From: Hydrogenophaga sp.
GTDB lineage: Bacteria > Pseudomonadota > Gammaproteobacteria > Burkholderiales > Burkholderiaceae_C
Assembly: GCF_019264445.1 (NCBI RefSeq)
Contig: NZ_JAHVAB010000049.1
Span: 1-64,000, forward strand
Direction of reading: 5' to 3'
Length of the DNA: 64,000 nucleotides
Position numbers and translations under genes: made by a program. The notes beneath the pieces are model-generated. The model saw nothing but the letters and a program-made list of their open reading frames with translations, was not told where the DNA came from and ran no database searches. This document shows, in pieces, positions 15,692 to 25,787 of the stretch; the first letter of the stretch is position 1, and each line of letters opens with the position of its first letter.

Positions 15692-15739
15692 GTAAGGCGC
15701 TGCCAAGAATTCGCCATCTGTTCTTGCCCGGTCCGCCGC

Positions 15740-16060
15740 ATGCCCGTCATCAAAGTTTTCAGTCCAACGCCTGTCACACCCGAGCAGGCCGAGGCCGTCG
15801 CCGTCGAGCTGGAGGCGCTCTGTCTGTCGCTGCTGCGGGCACACCCCACGGCCATCCAGATTGCCTTCGTGCCGGCCGTGATGCCCCGCGGCGCGGCGCT
15901 GCTGCTGGAGATGCATTACCGCGCCCAGCCGTACCGGGACGCCGACGCGTTGACCGGATTCATGGACGGCGCCGAACGCGCGGTGATCGAGCACCTGGGC
16001 GCGACGCCGCGCATCCGGTGCTTTGCGGTGGATGCCGCAAGCCTCTCGGCGCGCCACTGA
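15740..16060 (+). CDS. Tautomerase-like protein
   Basis: This 106-residue protein begins MPVIKVFSPTPVTPEQAEAV. The Pro immediately after Met, followed by a beta strand and a helix, is the arrangement of the tautomerase superfamily (4-oxalocrotonate tautomerase, malonate semialdehyde decarboxylase), where Pro1 is the catalytic base. The rest is only weakly similar, and no second catalytic residue can be assigned. The start at 15740 is chosen to expose Pro at position 1; an in-frame ATG at 15674 would bury it and lies in the operator region. It is the first gene of the operon with the esterase (3 bases between stop and start) and the Bug protein. The assignment is tentative. Confidence 0.6.
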   Translation: MPVIKVFSPTPVTPEQAEAVAVELEALCLSLLRAHPTAIQIAFVPAVMPRGAALLLEMHYRAQPYRDADALTGFMDGAERAVIEHLGATPRIRCFAVDAASLSARH

Positions 16061-16063
16061 GGG

Positions 16064-17080
16064 ATGGCGATGAACCCATTCACTGCACCTGGGCCGGACG
16101 CCGCCGCGCCGCTGTGCCTGCGTGACATCCGCAGCTTTTGCGTGGGGGGCTCGGTCCGCACCCTGCAGGGCCTGGCGGTCGAGCAGCGGCGCTTCGCCCA
16201 GAACGGACCGGCGCGAAGCGTGGACCCGAACGGCGACCACATCAGCGGTCAGATGTATGTGCAGGCGTATCTGCAGGCGCGCCCCACGCGGCGGGTACCG
16301 CTGCTGCTCTGGCACGGCGGCGGCATGACCGGCGCCAACTGGGAAACCACCCCCGATGGCCGGCCCGGCTGGCTCACGTACTTCCTGCGGGCGGGATTCG
16401 ATGTGTACGTCAGCGACGCGGTGGAGCGTGGCCGTGCGGGCTGGTCGCGATGGCCCGAGATCTATGCCGACGCACCGCTCCATCGCACGCTGGACGAAGG
16501 CTGGGACATGTTTCGCATCGGCCCGCGCGAAGGCTATGCCACGCAGGCACAAGACCGCCGTGCGCATGCTGGCCAACAGTTTCCGGTCGATGCGTTTGAC
16601 GCCTTTGCCGCGCAGTGGGTGCCGCGCTGGGCCGACCATGAGGCGCTCACGCTGGCGGCCTACGATGCGCTCCTGCGCCAGGTGGGCCCGTGCATCGTGC
16701 TGGGCCACAGCCAGGGCGGCGGCTTCGCGCTGGAGGCCGCGCGCCGCCGGCCCGAGGCCGTGGTCGCGGTGGTGGCCCTTGAACCGTCTGGCGCACCGCA
16801 GGTGGCGCATGCCGACATCGGCAGCGCGTGGCCCGCGCACCTGTACGTGTGGGGTGACCGCATCGCCGACCACCCGATCTGGCAGCGTTACCGCGCCAGC
16901 GTGGATGCGCACGCCAGCGCGCTGCGCGCTGCGGGCGTTCGGGTCGATGTGTGCGACCTGCCGCGCGAAGGCCTCGAAGGCAACTCCCACTTTCCGATGA
17001 TGGACCGCAACTCGGACGCCGTCGCCGCGCGCGTGCTGGCCTGGCTCGACACCATCGAGCCGCCGGTGCCCGCAACCTGA
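16064..17080 (+). CDS. Alpha/beta hydrolase (esterase)
   Basis: This 338-residue hydrolase of the alpha/beta fold has an oxyanion-hole motif LLWHGGGMTG at residues 81-90. Nucleophile Ser216 is in GHSQGG, the likely acid is Glu240 (VALEPSG), and catalytic His309 is in GNSHFPMMD. No signal peptide is apparent, so it is probably cytoplasmic. A cap-like insertion lies between about residues 120 and 200. Two in-frame ATGs (16064 and 16070) are equally possible. It lies in the operon between the tautomerase-like and Bug genes under the divergent LysR regulator. This suggests hydrolysis of an imported ester or lactone, but the substrate is not deducible. Confidence 0.88.
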   Translation: MAMNPFTAPGPDAAAPLCLRDIRSFCVGGSVRTLQGLAVEQRRFAQNGPARSVDPNGDHISGQMYVQAYLQARPTRRVPLLLWHGGGMTGANWETTPDGRPGWLTYFLRAGFDVYVSDAVERGRAGWSRWPEIYADAPLHRTLDEGWDMFRIGPREGYATQAQDRRAHAGQQFPVDAFDAFAAQWVPRWADHEALTLAAYDALLRQVGPCIVLGHSQGGGFALEAARRRPEAVVAVVALEPSGAPQVAHADIGSAWPAHLYVWGDRIADHPIWQRYRASVDAHASALRAAGVRVDVCDLPREGLEGNSHFPMMDRNSDAVAARVLAWLDTIEPPVPAT

Positions 17081-17112
17081 TCGCTTTGAATGACCACAGG
17101 AGACACTGTTCC

Positions 17113-18087
17113 ATGACCCGACGACTCTTTCTTCAAGCCGCCTGCGCGGTCACCGCCACGGCACTGTGCGCCACGCCAGCGCTCGCGCAAGAGCCGAACT
17201 GGCCCACGCGGCCCCTGCGCATCATCGTGCCGTTTGGGTCGGGCAGCGGCAACGACATCGTGGCGCGCCTGGTGGGCGAACACCTCACGCGCGCGCTCGG
17301 CCAGCCGGTGGTGGTGGACAACCGTGCCGGAGGCAACGGCACGATTGGCGCAGACGCCGCCGCGCGTGCCGCGCCCGATGGCTACACGCTGTTCGTGACC
17401 ACGAACACCACGCAGGCGGCGGCACCGAGCCTGATGAAGAAGATCAACTACGACCCTGTCAAGGACTTCGCTCCCATCGGTCGCATCGCCAACACGCCCG
17501 CCATGCTGGTGGTCCACCCGTCGCTCCCGGTCAAGACCGTGGCCGAGCTGATCGCGCTGGCCAAGGCCCGGCCCGGCAAGCTGACCTACGCCTCGGGCAG
17601 CGCAGGCACCCTGGTGCCCGGCGCCATGCTCACCAGCATGGCCGGCATCGACATGCTGCACGTGCCCTACAAATCCATCCCGCTGGGCATCAACGACGTC
17701 ATCGCGGGCCAGGTCGACATGATGTTCACCGACATGGCCACCGGCACGCCGCAAGTCAAAGGCGGCAAGCTGCGTGCGCTGGGCGTGAGCAGCCTCACGC
17801 CGGTGCCCGCCTTGCCCGATGTGCCGCCGATTGCGCAGTCGATCAAGGGCTTTGAGTTGCTGGCCTGGTACGCGATGTATGCGCCCGCCGGTACGCCGGC
17901 GCCGGTGGTTGAGCGCCTCAACCGCGAGCTGCGCGCCTTCGTGGGCAACCCCGCCACACAGGAGCGCATGACCACCCTGGGCCTGCAACCCGTGACCAGC
18001 ACGCCCCAGGAGCTGGCCGACTTCGGCCGCAGCGAGCTGGCCAAATGGACGCGGCTGATCCAGCAGGCCGGCATTCAGCCGGAGTGA
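17113..18087 (+). CDS. Bug-family tripartite tricarboxylate transporter substrate-binding protein
   Basis: This 324-residue periplasmic receptor of the Bug/TctC family is very abundant in Comamonadaceae and Bordetella. It has a signal peptide with a twin-Arg start (MTRRLFLQAACA) and probable cleavage after ATPALA near residue 25. The mature protein begins with PTRPLRIIVPFGSGSGNDIVAR (residues 31-52), the family signature, then GAD-AAARAAPDGYTL and GQVDMMFTD. Such proteins bind carboxylates, amino acids or aromatic acids. No TctA/TctB membrane subunits are adjacent, which is common for orphan Bug genes. Its last 13 bases overlap the convergent AI-2E family gene. The ligand probably relates to the substrate of the co-transcribed esterase. 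Confidence 0.94.
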   Translation: MTRRLFLQAACAVTATALCATPALAQEPNWPTRPLRIIVPFGSGSGNDIVARLVGEHLTRALGQPVVVDNRAGGNGTIGADAAARAAPDGYTLFVTTNTTQAAAPSLMKKINYDPVKDFAPIGRIANTPAMLVVHPSLPVKTVAELIALAKARPGKLTYASGSAGTLVPGAMLTSMAGIDMLHVPYKSIPLGINDVIAGQVDMMFTDMATGTPQVKGGKLRALGVSSLTPVPALPDVPPIAQSIKGFELLAWYAMYAPAGTPAPVVERLNRELRAFVGNPATQERMTTLGLQPVTSTPQELADFGRSELAKWTRLIQQAGIQPE

Positions 18088-19256
18088 GGCGGCGGGTTCG
18101 GGGCGGTCGCCACCTCGTCGGCTGACATGGCGGCCGCGCGCGCCTTCACGCGCGTGGCCGTCTGGATGCCCCAGACCGCGACGAACATGGCAGCGACCAC
18201 CGGGCCGATCACGAAACCGTTGATGCCCATCACCGAGATGCCGCCCACGGTGGAGATGAGCACCAGGTAGTCCGGCATGCCGGTGTCCTTGCCCACCAGC
18301 AGCGGGCGCAGCACGTTGTCCACCAGGCCGATCACCAGCACGCCGTACAGCACCAGGCCCACGCTCTGCCACACCTCGCCGGTGGCAAACAGCCAGATGG
18401 CGACCGGGCCCCACACCAGGCCCGCGCCCACGGCGGGCAGCAGCGACAGCACTGCCATCAGCACCGCCCATAGCAGCGCCGCGTTCACGCCGAGCACCCA
18501 GAACGCCAGACCGCCCAGGGCACCTTGCACCAGCGCCACCACCAGGTTGCCCTTGACCGTGGCGCGCAGCACGGTGCCGAACTGTTCCAGCAGCTCCTGC
18601 TTGTCATCCGGTGGCAGCGGAATGGCCATGCGGATGGCGCGCATGATGGCGCCGCCGTCGCGCACGAGGAAGAAGGCGAGGTACAGCGCAATGGCCAGGC
18701 TCACCACCAGGCCCAGCGCGTCCTGCCCGAGGTTGAAGGTTTGCGTGGCGATGAACTGGCTGCCCTGGGTGACCGCCTGCGTGAGCTTGCGCTGGATGAG
18801 GTCGAAGTTGCCCAGGCCAAAGCGCGCCAGCAGGTCGGTGAGCCACGAGGGCAGGGCCTCGAACAGGCCGCGCAGCATCAGCGCGGGTTTGAGCTCGCCC
18901 GATTCAATGCGCGCATACAACTGACTGGCTTCGCGTGCCAGCGAGGTGGCTACCAGCGCCGCCGGCAGCACCACGATGACGATGGCCGCCAGCATGGTGA
19001 TCAACGCAGCCAGCGTGCGGCGCTGCCCCATGCGCGGCAGCAGCCAGCGGTTGAGTGGCGCAAACAGCAGCGCGATGATCGCGCCCCAGAGGATGGTGCC
19101 GTAGAAGGGCAGCAGGATCCAGACGAACGCCACCGACACGGCCACCAGCAGCACGCGCAACATGACGGAGCCGGACACCGGCTTCATCGACGGTGCACTG
19201 ATGGGCGCGGTTTCGGTGGGTGGCGGGGCGGGCGGGGTGTCGTTGGGCTCGGTCAT
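18075..19256 (-). CDS. AI-2E family transporter
   Basis: This 393-residue inner-membrane protein of the AI-2E/YdiK/PerM exporter family has a Pro-rich cytoplasmic N terminus (residues 1-28) and eight predicted membrane segments. Family landmarks include WGAIIALLFAPLNRWLLPRM (about 57-76), LYLAFFLVRDGGAIM and the C-terminal PLLVGKDTGMPDYLVLISTVGGI (about 310-332). Characterised members export autoinducer-2 or act as sodium or lithium/proton antiporters, and most are unassigned. It stands alone between a convergent Bug gene and a same-strand LysR gene. A Ca or Na role is not indicated by sequence. Confidence 0.92.
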   Translation of the reverse strand: MTEPNDTPPAPPPTETAPISAPSMKPVSGSVMLRVLLVAVSVAFVWILLPFYGTILWGAIIALLFAPLNRWLLPRMGQRRTLAALITMLAAIVIVVLPAALVATSLAREASQLYARIESGELKPALMLRGLFEALPSWLTDLLARFGLGNFDLIQRKLTQAVTQGSQFIATQTFNLGQDALGLVVSLAIALYLAFFLVRDGGAIMRAIRMAIPLPPDDKQELLEQFGTVLRATVKGNLVVALVQGALGGLAFWVLGVNAALLWAVLMAVLSLLPAVGAGLVWGPVAIWLFATGEVWQSVGLVLYGVLVIGLVDNVLRPLLVGKDTGMPDYLVLISTVGGISVMGINGFVIGPVVAAMFVAVWGIQTATRVKARAAAMSADEVATAPNPPPHSG

Positions 19257-19307
19257 GGGTGCGGGCGGAAGTTGGGACAGCGAGGGGAGTATGACGCCGA
19301 CGGCGCC

Positions 19308-20258
19308 TCAGGGGTGCACGGCAAAACCGTCTGCCAGCGCCACCCGCAACCACGCCACGAACGCCGACACCGCGCGCGGCACGTGGCTGGCATAAGGCCG
19401 GATGGCGTAGATCTGCGGGCTGAACGTGCCGACCGATGCCCAGTCGGGCAGCACCTCCACCAACTGACGCGACTTCAGCGCCGCCTGCGCGCTGAAGTCG
19501 GGCACGAGCGCGATGCCCAGGCCCGCGATGGCGGCGTCGCGCAGGGCTTCGCTGTTGTTGGCGCAGAAGGGGCCGCTCACCGGCACCGTGACGCGCTGGC
19601 GCGCCGCCTTGCGGCGCCCCTCGGGTGGCATGAAGTGCCAGGCCGGCGTGTCCTGCGCGCGCGGGTAGTGCAGGCAGTCGTGCGTGGCGAGGTCCTGGGG
19701 CGATGTGGGCGTGCCGCGCCGGCGCAGGTAGTCGCGGCTGGCCACGAGCAGCGAGCGCGTGGCGCACAGCGGCCAGGCCACGTGCGTGTCGGGTGGCGAG
19801 GCGGTGTGGCGGATGGCGAGGTCAAAGCCCTCGGTGGCCAGTGAGCTGAGGTGGTCCGACATGTGCAGCTCCAGACGCACCTTGGGGTGCGCCCGCGCGA
19901 ACTCGGCGATGCGCGGCACGAGCTGCTGCCGCGCGAAGGCCACGGGTGCCGTCAAGCGGACCAGGCCGGCGGGCTCGTCGGCCAGGTCGCGCACGCTGGA
20001 GAAGCTCTGCGCGATGCGCTCGAACGGATCGCGCATGCCCGCCACCAGCTGCTGGCCCGCTTCGGTCAGGCGCACGCTGCGCGTGGTGCGCTGCACCAGC
20101 GGCACGCCGGCGGCGCGCTCGAGCTCGCTGATGCGCTGGCTCATGGCCGCCTTGCTCACGCCCAGGCGCTGTGCCGACGCGGTGTAACTGCCTTGCTGCG
20201 CCAGCACTGTGAGCCAGTGCAGGTGCGCCCAGAGGTCTTCCACTTTTTTATCACTCAT
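19308..20258 (-). CDS. LysR-family regulator divergent from mmsA
   Basis: This 316-residue LysR-type regulator has its winged helix at residues 8-65 (LHWLTVLAQQGSYTASAQRL, then VSKAAMSQRISELERAAG) and a CrgA-like effector domain including DEPAGLVRLTAPVAFARQ. The start at 20258 (MSDKKVEDLW) is preferred over ATGs at 20276 and 20294 because those fall inside a perfect inverted repeat at 20263-20288 that looks like the operator. It is transcribed away from mmsA with 112 bases between them, so it probably controls mmsA and itself. The inducer is likely an intermediate of valine, myo-inositol or propanoate-type breakdown. Confidence 0.92.
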   Translation of the reverse strand: MSDKKVEDLWAHLHWLTVLAQQGSYTASAQRLGVSKAAMSQRISELERAAGVPLVQRTTRSVRLTEAGQQLVAGMRDPFERIAQSFSSVRDLADEPAGLVRLTAPVAFARQQLVPRIAEFARAHPKVRLELHMSDHLSSLATEGFDLAIRHTASPPDTHVAWPLCATRSLLVASRDYLRRRGTPTSPQDLATHDCLHYPRAQDTPAWHFMPPEGRRKAARQRVTVPVSGPFCANNSEALRDAAIAGLGIALVPDFSAQAALKSRQLVEVLPDWASVGTFSPQIYAIRPYASHVPRAVSAFVAWLRVALADGFAVHP

Positions 20259-20262
20259 GCCT

Positions 20263-20288
20263 GCATTGTTCACCATGACGAACAATGC
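20263..20288. promoter_or_regulatory. LysR operator candidate (perfect inverted repeat)
   Basis: The arms GCATTGTTC and GAACAATGC are a perfect 9-bp inverted repeat with 8 bases between them. Within it T20270 and A20282 give the T-N11-A spacing of LysR boxes. It sits 5 bases upstream of the proposed start of the LysR gene and 83 bases before mmsA, in the right place for autorepression and activation of mmsA. Confidence 0.8.
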
Positions 20289-20370
20289 GTTCAAGTCCGG
20301 GCCCCTAGTCGCTGCCGGGGTCGCTCCCTAAACTGAACCGCACTCCCTGTTTCAACCGAGCGAGACCGCC

Positions 20371-21888
<1,518 letters not shown>

Positions 21889-21969
21889 GCTCCCCCCCTG
21901 CGCGCCTTCGGCGCTTCCCCCCGGTGGGGGGACGACACCTTGGACCGGCTTAGCCGGATCCTTGGTGTC
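21889..21969. repeat. Three-hairpin intergenic repeat, copy 2 (inverted relative to copy 1)
   Basis: Directly after the mmsA stop come a C run (21890-21898), GCGCC-TTC-GGCGC (21902-21914), CCCCCC-GGT-GGGGGG (21917-21931) and CCGGCTTAGCCGG (21945-21957), the last framed by GACACC and GGTGTC. Read on the minus strand this has the same module order as 5861-5943. The stems differ in base but remain paired, i.e. compensatory changes. It may also act as the mmsA terminator. Confidence 0.8.
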
Positions 21970-22006
21970 TCTGGTATCAGGGCATCTCGCTTCGAGGAGA
22001 CCGCGA

Positions 22007-22312
22007 ATGGATGAAGGCAACAGTGCTTACGACCTTGCGCAGGGTGACTGGAAGACGCTGGTCACGTTCTTCAATCCGACCGAGGCTTTTCTCTTGCGCG
22101 GTTGCCTGCAGGCCGGGGGTGTGCCGGCGGCGGTGGCCGACGCGCACCTGGTGCAGACCCATATGCTGCTGGCCTCGGCCATTCCGGTGCGCGTGATGGT
22201 GCCCGAGACCCGCCTGACCGAGGCCGAGGCGGTGGTGGCGGCCTTTCAGCGCGGCGACTTCAGCCTGGACGAGACCCACACCTTCACCGACACCCACCCC
22301 GAAGCCCCATGA
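22007..22312 (+). CDS. DUF2007 domain protein
   Basis: This 101-residue cytoplasmic protein has the DUF2007 (putative signal-transducing) pattern WKTLVTFFNPTEAFLLRGCLQAGGVPAAVAD (residues 14-44), then IPVRVMVPETRLTEAEAVV. These domains have a ferredoxin-like fold; a role in signalling has been suggested but not proven. The ATG at 22007 has GAGGAGA six bases upstream. Its stop overlaps the ATG of the GMC oxidoreductase gene (ATGA at 22309), so the two are coupled. There is no evident enzymatic residue set. A regulatory or chaperone role for the partner is possible but unproven. Confidence 0.85.
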   Translation: MDEGNSAYDLAQGDWKTLVTFFNPTEAFLLRGCLQAGGVPAAVADAHLVQTHMLLASAIPVRVMVPETRLTEAEAVVAAFQRGDFSLDETHTFTDTHPEAP

Positions 22313-23955
22313 GCGACACCACCTTCGACTACATCGTGATCGGCGGTGGCACCGCCGGCTGCCTCATGGCCAACCGCCTTTCGGCCGACCCTGCGAAGCG
22401 CGTGCTGCTGGTGGAAGCGGGCCGCAAGGACGACTACCACTGGATCCACATTCCGGTCGGTTACCTCTATTGCATCGGCAACCCGCGCACCGACTGGCTT
22501 TACCAGACCGAGCCCGACGCCGGCCTCAACGGGCGGCGCCTGCGCTACCCGCGCGGCAAGACGCTGGGCGGCTGCTCCAGCATCAACGGCATGATCTACA
22601 TGCGCGGCCAGGCGCGCGACTACGACCACTGGGCCGCCTTCACCGGTGACGACGCCTGGCGCTGGGACCAGGTGCTGCCGGCTTTCAAGGCGCACGAAAA
22701 CCACCACCGGCTCGATGCCGCGCAAGACCCTGCGTTCGCGGCGCTGCACGGGCATGGTGGCGAGTGGCGCATCGAGAAACAGCGCCTGCGCTGGGACGTG
22801 CTCGACGCCTTCGCGCAGGCCGCGCAGCAGGCCGGTATCCCGGCCACGCCCGACTTCAACACCGGCGACAACGAAGGCGTGGGCTACTTTGAAGTCAACC
22901 AGAAAGCGGGCTGGCGCTGGAACGCGTCCAAGGCATTCCTGCGCCCGGTCCTGCAGCGCGCCAACCTCACCGTGTGGACCGAGACGCTCACCGAGCGGCT
23001 CGTGCTGCAGCGCGATGCGGGCGGTGCCTTGCGCTGCACCGGCGTGGAGCTGCGGCGCCAGGGGCAGCGCGTGCAGGTGCAGGCCGCGCAAGAGGTGGTG
23101 CTGAGCGCGGGCAGCATCGGTTCGCCAGCCATCCTGCAGCGCTCGGGCATCGGCCCGGCGGCGGTGTTGCAGCCGCAGGGCATTGCCGTGCAGCACGAGC
23201 TGCCCGGCGTGGGCGAGAACCTGCAGGACCACCTGCAGATTCGCGCGGTGTTCAAGGTGCAGGGCGCGACCACGCTGAACGTGCTGGCCAGCTCCCTGTG
23301 GGGCAAGGCGCGCATCGGGGTGGAGTACATGGCACGGCGCACCGGCCCGATGAGCATGGCGCCCAGCCAGCTCGGGGCCTTCACGCGCAGCGACCCGCGG
23401 CAGCCGCACCCCAACCTGCAGTACCACGTGCAGCCGCTCAGCCTGGACGCGTTTGGCGAGCCCCTGCACGCGTTCCCCGCTTTCACGGCCAGCGTGTGCA
23501 ACCTCAATCCCGCCAGCCGCGGGCATGTGCGCATCACCTCGCCCCGCGCGGACGACGCACCCGCCATCGCGCCCAACTACCTCAGCACAGAGCAGGACCG
23601 GCAGGTGGCCGCCGACAGCCTGCGCGTGACGCGGCGCATCGTGGCGCAACCGGCGCTGGCGAAGTACCAGCCCGAAGAGTTCAAGCCCGGCCCGCAGTAC
23701 CAGAGCGACGAAGAGCTCGCCCGCCTGGCCGGCGATATCGCCAGCACCATCTTCCACCCTGTGGGCACCACCCGCATGGGCCGCGCGGACGACCCGATGG
23801 CCGTGGTCGACAGCCGCCTGCGCGTGCGCGGTGTGCAGGGCTTGCGCGTGGTGGATGCGGGTGTCATGCCCACCATCACCAGCGGCAACACCAACAGCCC
23901 CACGCTGATGATCGCGGAGAAGGCGGCTCGCTGGATGACCGCCCCACGCCACTGA
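22309..23955 (+). CDS. GMC-family FAD-dependent alcohol/choline dehydrogenase
   Basis: This 548-residue flavoprotein of the glucose-methanol-choline family oxidises a primary alcohol to an aldehyde. The FAD dinucleotide motif is DYIVIGGGTAGCLMANRL (residues 7-24) with Glu36 for the ribose. The signature RGKTLGGCSSINGMIYMRG lies near residues 84-102, the active-site His483 in FHPVGTTRMG, and the partner Asn in SGNTNSPT near 527. Length and motifs match choline or aliphatic-alcohol dehydrogenases, but betaine genes are absent, so choline is unlikely. It follows mmsA and overlaps DUF2007. An alcohol-to-aldehyde step feeding an aldehyde dehydrogenase is plausible. No signal peptide is seen. Confidence 0.93.
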   Translation: MSDTTFDYIVIGGGTAGCLMANRLSADPAKRVLLVEAGRKDDYHWIHIPVGYLYCIGNPRTDWLYQTEPDAGLNGRRLRYPRGKTLGGCSSINGMIYMRGQARDYDHWAAFTGDDAWRWDQVLPAFKAHENHHRLDAAQDPAFAALHGHGGEWRIEKQRLRWDVLDAFAQAAQQAGIPATPDFNTGDNEGVGYFEVNQKAGWRWNASKAFLRPVLQRANLTVWTETLTERLVLQRDAGGALRCTGVELRRQGQRVQVQAAQEVVLSAGSIGSPAILQRSGIGPAAVLQPQGIAVQHELPGVGENLQDHLQIRAVFKVQGATTLNVLASSLWGKARIGVEYMARRTGPMSMAPSQLGAFTRSDPRQPHPNLQYHVQPLSLDAFGEPLHAFPAFTASVCNLNPASRGHVRITSPRADDAPAIAPNYLSTEQDRQVAADSLRVTRRIVAQPALAKYQPEEFKPGPQYQSDEELARLAGDIASTIFHPVGTTRMGRADDPMAVVDSRLRVRGVQGLRVVDAGVMPTITSGNTNSPTLMIAEKAARWMTAPRH

Positions 23956-23964
23956 CGTTTGCGC

Positions 23965-24267
23965 TCAGCGCAGGCGGCCCACGTACTGGCCACCGCCCGG
24001 GGCGTTGCGCAGCGCGTCGGCGGCCACATCGAGCAGCGTCTTGCGCTGCGGCGCGTTCATGGCGGGGATGGCTGCTTCCAGTTTCTCGGCCCAGGGCAGC
24101 AGCTCGTCCAGCCCGTCGCTGGCCGCTTTCTCGCGCGCATGGCGCACCACTTCGCGCGCGTAGTCGGCGTTGGTCGCCATCCATTCGGTGTCGGTCACAC
24201 GCCCGGTCTTGCGGCGCAGCAGCACATGCAGGTGGGCGGCAATAGCAAAGACATCGCTGGTGCTCAT
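23965..24267 (-). CDS. Conserved hypothetical protein downstream of amtB
   Basis: This 100-residue soluble, mainly helical protein begins MSTSDVFAIAAHLHVLLRRKTGRVTDTEWM and ends DALRNAPGGGQYVGRLR. It has no signal peptide, membrane segment or Cys. No named family is recognised. It lies 35 bases after the amtB stop on the same strand and is probably the second gene of that transcript, hence under nitrogen control. PII proteins are normally the amtB partner; this protein is not PII-like (no T-loop, wrong fold pattern). Its stop is 9 bases from the convergent GMC gene. Confidence 0.75.
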   Translation of the reverse strand: MSTSDVFAIAAHLHVLLRRKTGRVTDTEWMATNADYAREVVRHAREKAASDGLDELLPWAEKLEAAIPAMNAPQRKTLLDVAADALRNAPGGGQYVGRLR

Positions 24268-24302
24268 GGCTACTCCTTCGTCGCGGCGCGCGCGCCGCAG
24301 GT

Positions 24303-25709
24303 TCAACCCACGCTCTCGTTGTGCAGGGACACGTCCAGGCCCGCGCGCTCTTCGCCTTCGCGCACGCGCAGCGTGGCAAAGCGCGAGGTGAGCCACAGCA
24401 CCACGGCCGTCATCACCAGGCTGTAGGCCAGCACCGCCACGCAGGCAATGAGCTGCGCCACCACGCTCGACTCCACGCCCGAGATGGCCGGGTCGGCCAG
24501 CACGCCCGTGAGCACCGCGCCCACCAGCCCGCCCACGCCGTGCACGCCGAACACATCGAGCGAGTCGTCCGCGCGCAGCTTGCGCTTGAGCGCGGTCGCG
24601 CCCCAGTAACACGCCACGCCCGCCACCAGACCAATCACGAGCGCGCTGCGCGGTGTCACGAACCCGGCGGCCGGCGTGATCGCCACCAGGCCTGCCACCA
24701 CACCTGAGCACAGGCCCAGCAGCGAGGCGCGCTTGCGCGAAAACCACTCGGCGCCCATCCAGGCGATCGCGCCCGACGCCGCCGCCACGTGCGTCACCAG
24801 CAGCGCCAGACCCGCGCGGCCATCGGCTGCGAGCGCCGAGCCGGCGTTGAAGCCGAACCAGCCCACCCACAGCAGGCCAGTGCCCGCCATGGTCAGACCC
24901 AGGTTGAACGGCACGAAAGGCTCGCGCCCATAGCCCGCGCGCGGGCCGAGCGCGTAGGCGCACACCAGGGCGGCCGCGCCTGCGTTGATGTGCACCACCG
25001 CGCCCCCCGCGAAATCGAGCGCACCCAGCTGCGCGAGCCAGCCGCCCGGCTCCCACACCCAGTGCGCAATCGGCGCGTACACCAGCAACAGCCACAGGCC
25101 CGCAAACAGCAGCAGCGCGCCGAAGTGCATGCGCTCCACCAGCGCGCCCACCACCAGCGCGCAGGTGATGATCGCGAAGGTCAGCTGGAACATGGCAAAC
25201 ACCGATTCGGGCACGTGCTGCGCGATGTGGCTCACCGCCACCTGCCCCGAGGCCGCCAGATATTCCATGCCCGAGAACCCCATGCGGCTCGCGCCGCCGA
25301 TGAAGCCGCCCAGCGCGCCGCCCGGCGTGAACGCCAGCGAATACGCCAGCGCAAACCACAGCACGCTCACCACCGCGGCAATGCCCACCACGCTGGCCAG
25401 CGTGTTGATGACGTTGATGCGCCGGACCATGCCGCCATAAAAGAGCGCAATGCCGGGCAGCGTCATGAGCAGCACCAGCGCCGTGCTGACCATGAGCCAG
25501 GCGGTGTCCGCACCCTGAATGGCACTGGCGGCCACCAGTCCCGGTGCCGTGAGCGCGGTGGTTGCGGCCGGTTCAGGCGCGGCAGCCGGCGCGGTCTGGG
25601 CCAGGGCGGCCAGTGGACTCAGCAGCAGGGCGATCAGCGGGGATGGAAATGAATGCTTTCGTGGTGGTTTGGACGGACTGCGGGCGGGTGCGACACGGTT
25701 CTGGTGCAT
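24303..25709 (-). CDS. amtB: Ammonium transporter AmtB
   Basis: AmtB is a trimeric ammonium channel of the inner membrane. The 468-residue precursor has a signal peptide (basic MHQNRVAPARSPSKPPRKHS, then a hydrophobic stretch ending AALAQ near residue 38) followed by about 11 membrane segments. Landmarks are DTAWLMVSTALVLLMTLPGIALFYGGMV (about 67-94), the first pore region FAIITCALVVGALVERM, DFAGGAVVHINAGAAALV with the first pore His, and GVHGVGGLVGAVLTG with the second. The start at 25709 is favoured because a sigma-54-type promoter at 25743-25758 would begin the mRNA about 20 bases upstream; farther ATGs would precede the promoter. No glnK lies beside it. Confidence 0.94.
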   Translation of the reverse strand: MHQNRVAPARSPSKPPRKHSFPSPLIALLLSPLAALAQTAPAAAPEPAATTALTAPGLVAASAIQGADTAWLMVSTALVLLMTLPGIALFYGGMVRRINVINTLASVVGIAAVVSVLWFALAYSLAFTPGGALGGFIGGASRMGFSGMEYLAASGQVAVSHIAQHVPESVFAMFQLTFAIITCALVVGALVERMHFGALLLFAGLWLLLVYAPIAHWVWEPGGWLAQLGALDFAGGAVVHINAGAAALVCAYALGPRAGYGREPFVPFNLGLTMAGTGLLWVGWFGFNAGSALAADGRAGLALLVTHVAAASGAIAWMGAEWFSRKRASLLGLCSGVVAGLVAITPAAGFVTPRSALVIGLVAGVACYWGATALKRKLRADDSLDVFGVHGVGGLVGAVLTGVLADPAISGVESSVVAQLIACVAVLAYSLVMTAVVLWLTSRFATLRVREGEERAGLDVSLHNESVG

Positions 25710-25742
25710 TTTGTGGCCTGTTTCCAACGACGCTGGCCCTCC

Positions 25743-25758
25743 GCATTTCCTGTGCCAA
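25743..25758 (-). promoter_or_regulatory. Sigma-54 promoter of amtB
   Basis: On the minus strand the sequence TTGGCACAGGAAATGC has the invariant GG and GC of sigma-54 (RpoN) promoters exactly 10 bases apart, within a TGGCAC -24 element. The predicted transcript start, about 12 bases downstream, leaves a 5' leader of roughly 20 bases before the amtB ATG at 25709. RpoN control of amtB is well known in proteobacteria. Confidence 0.8.
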
Positions 25759-25787
25759 GGGTTGTCCCGGACAAGGGAAAGCCCGGA

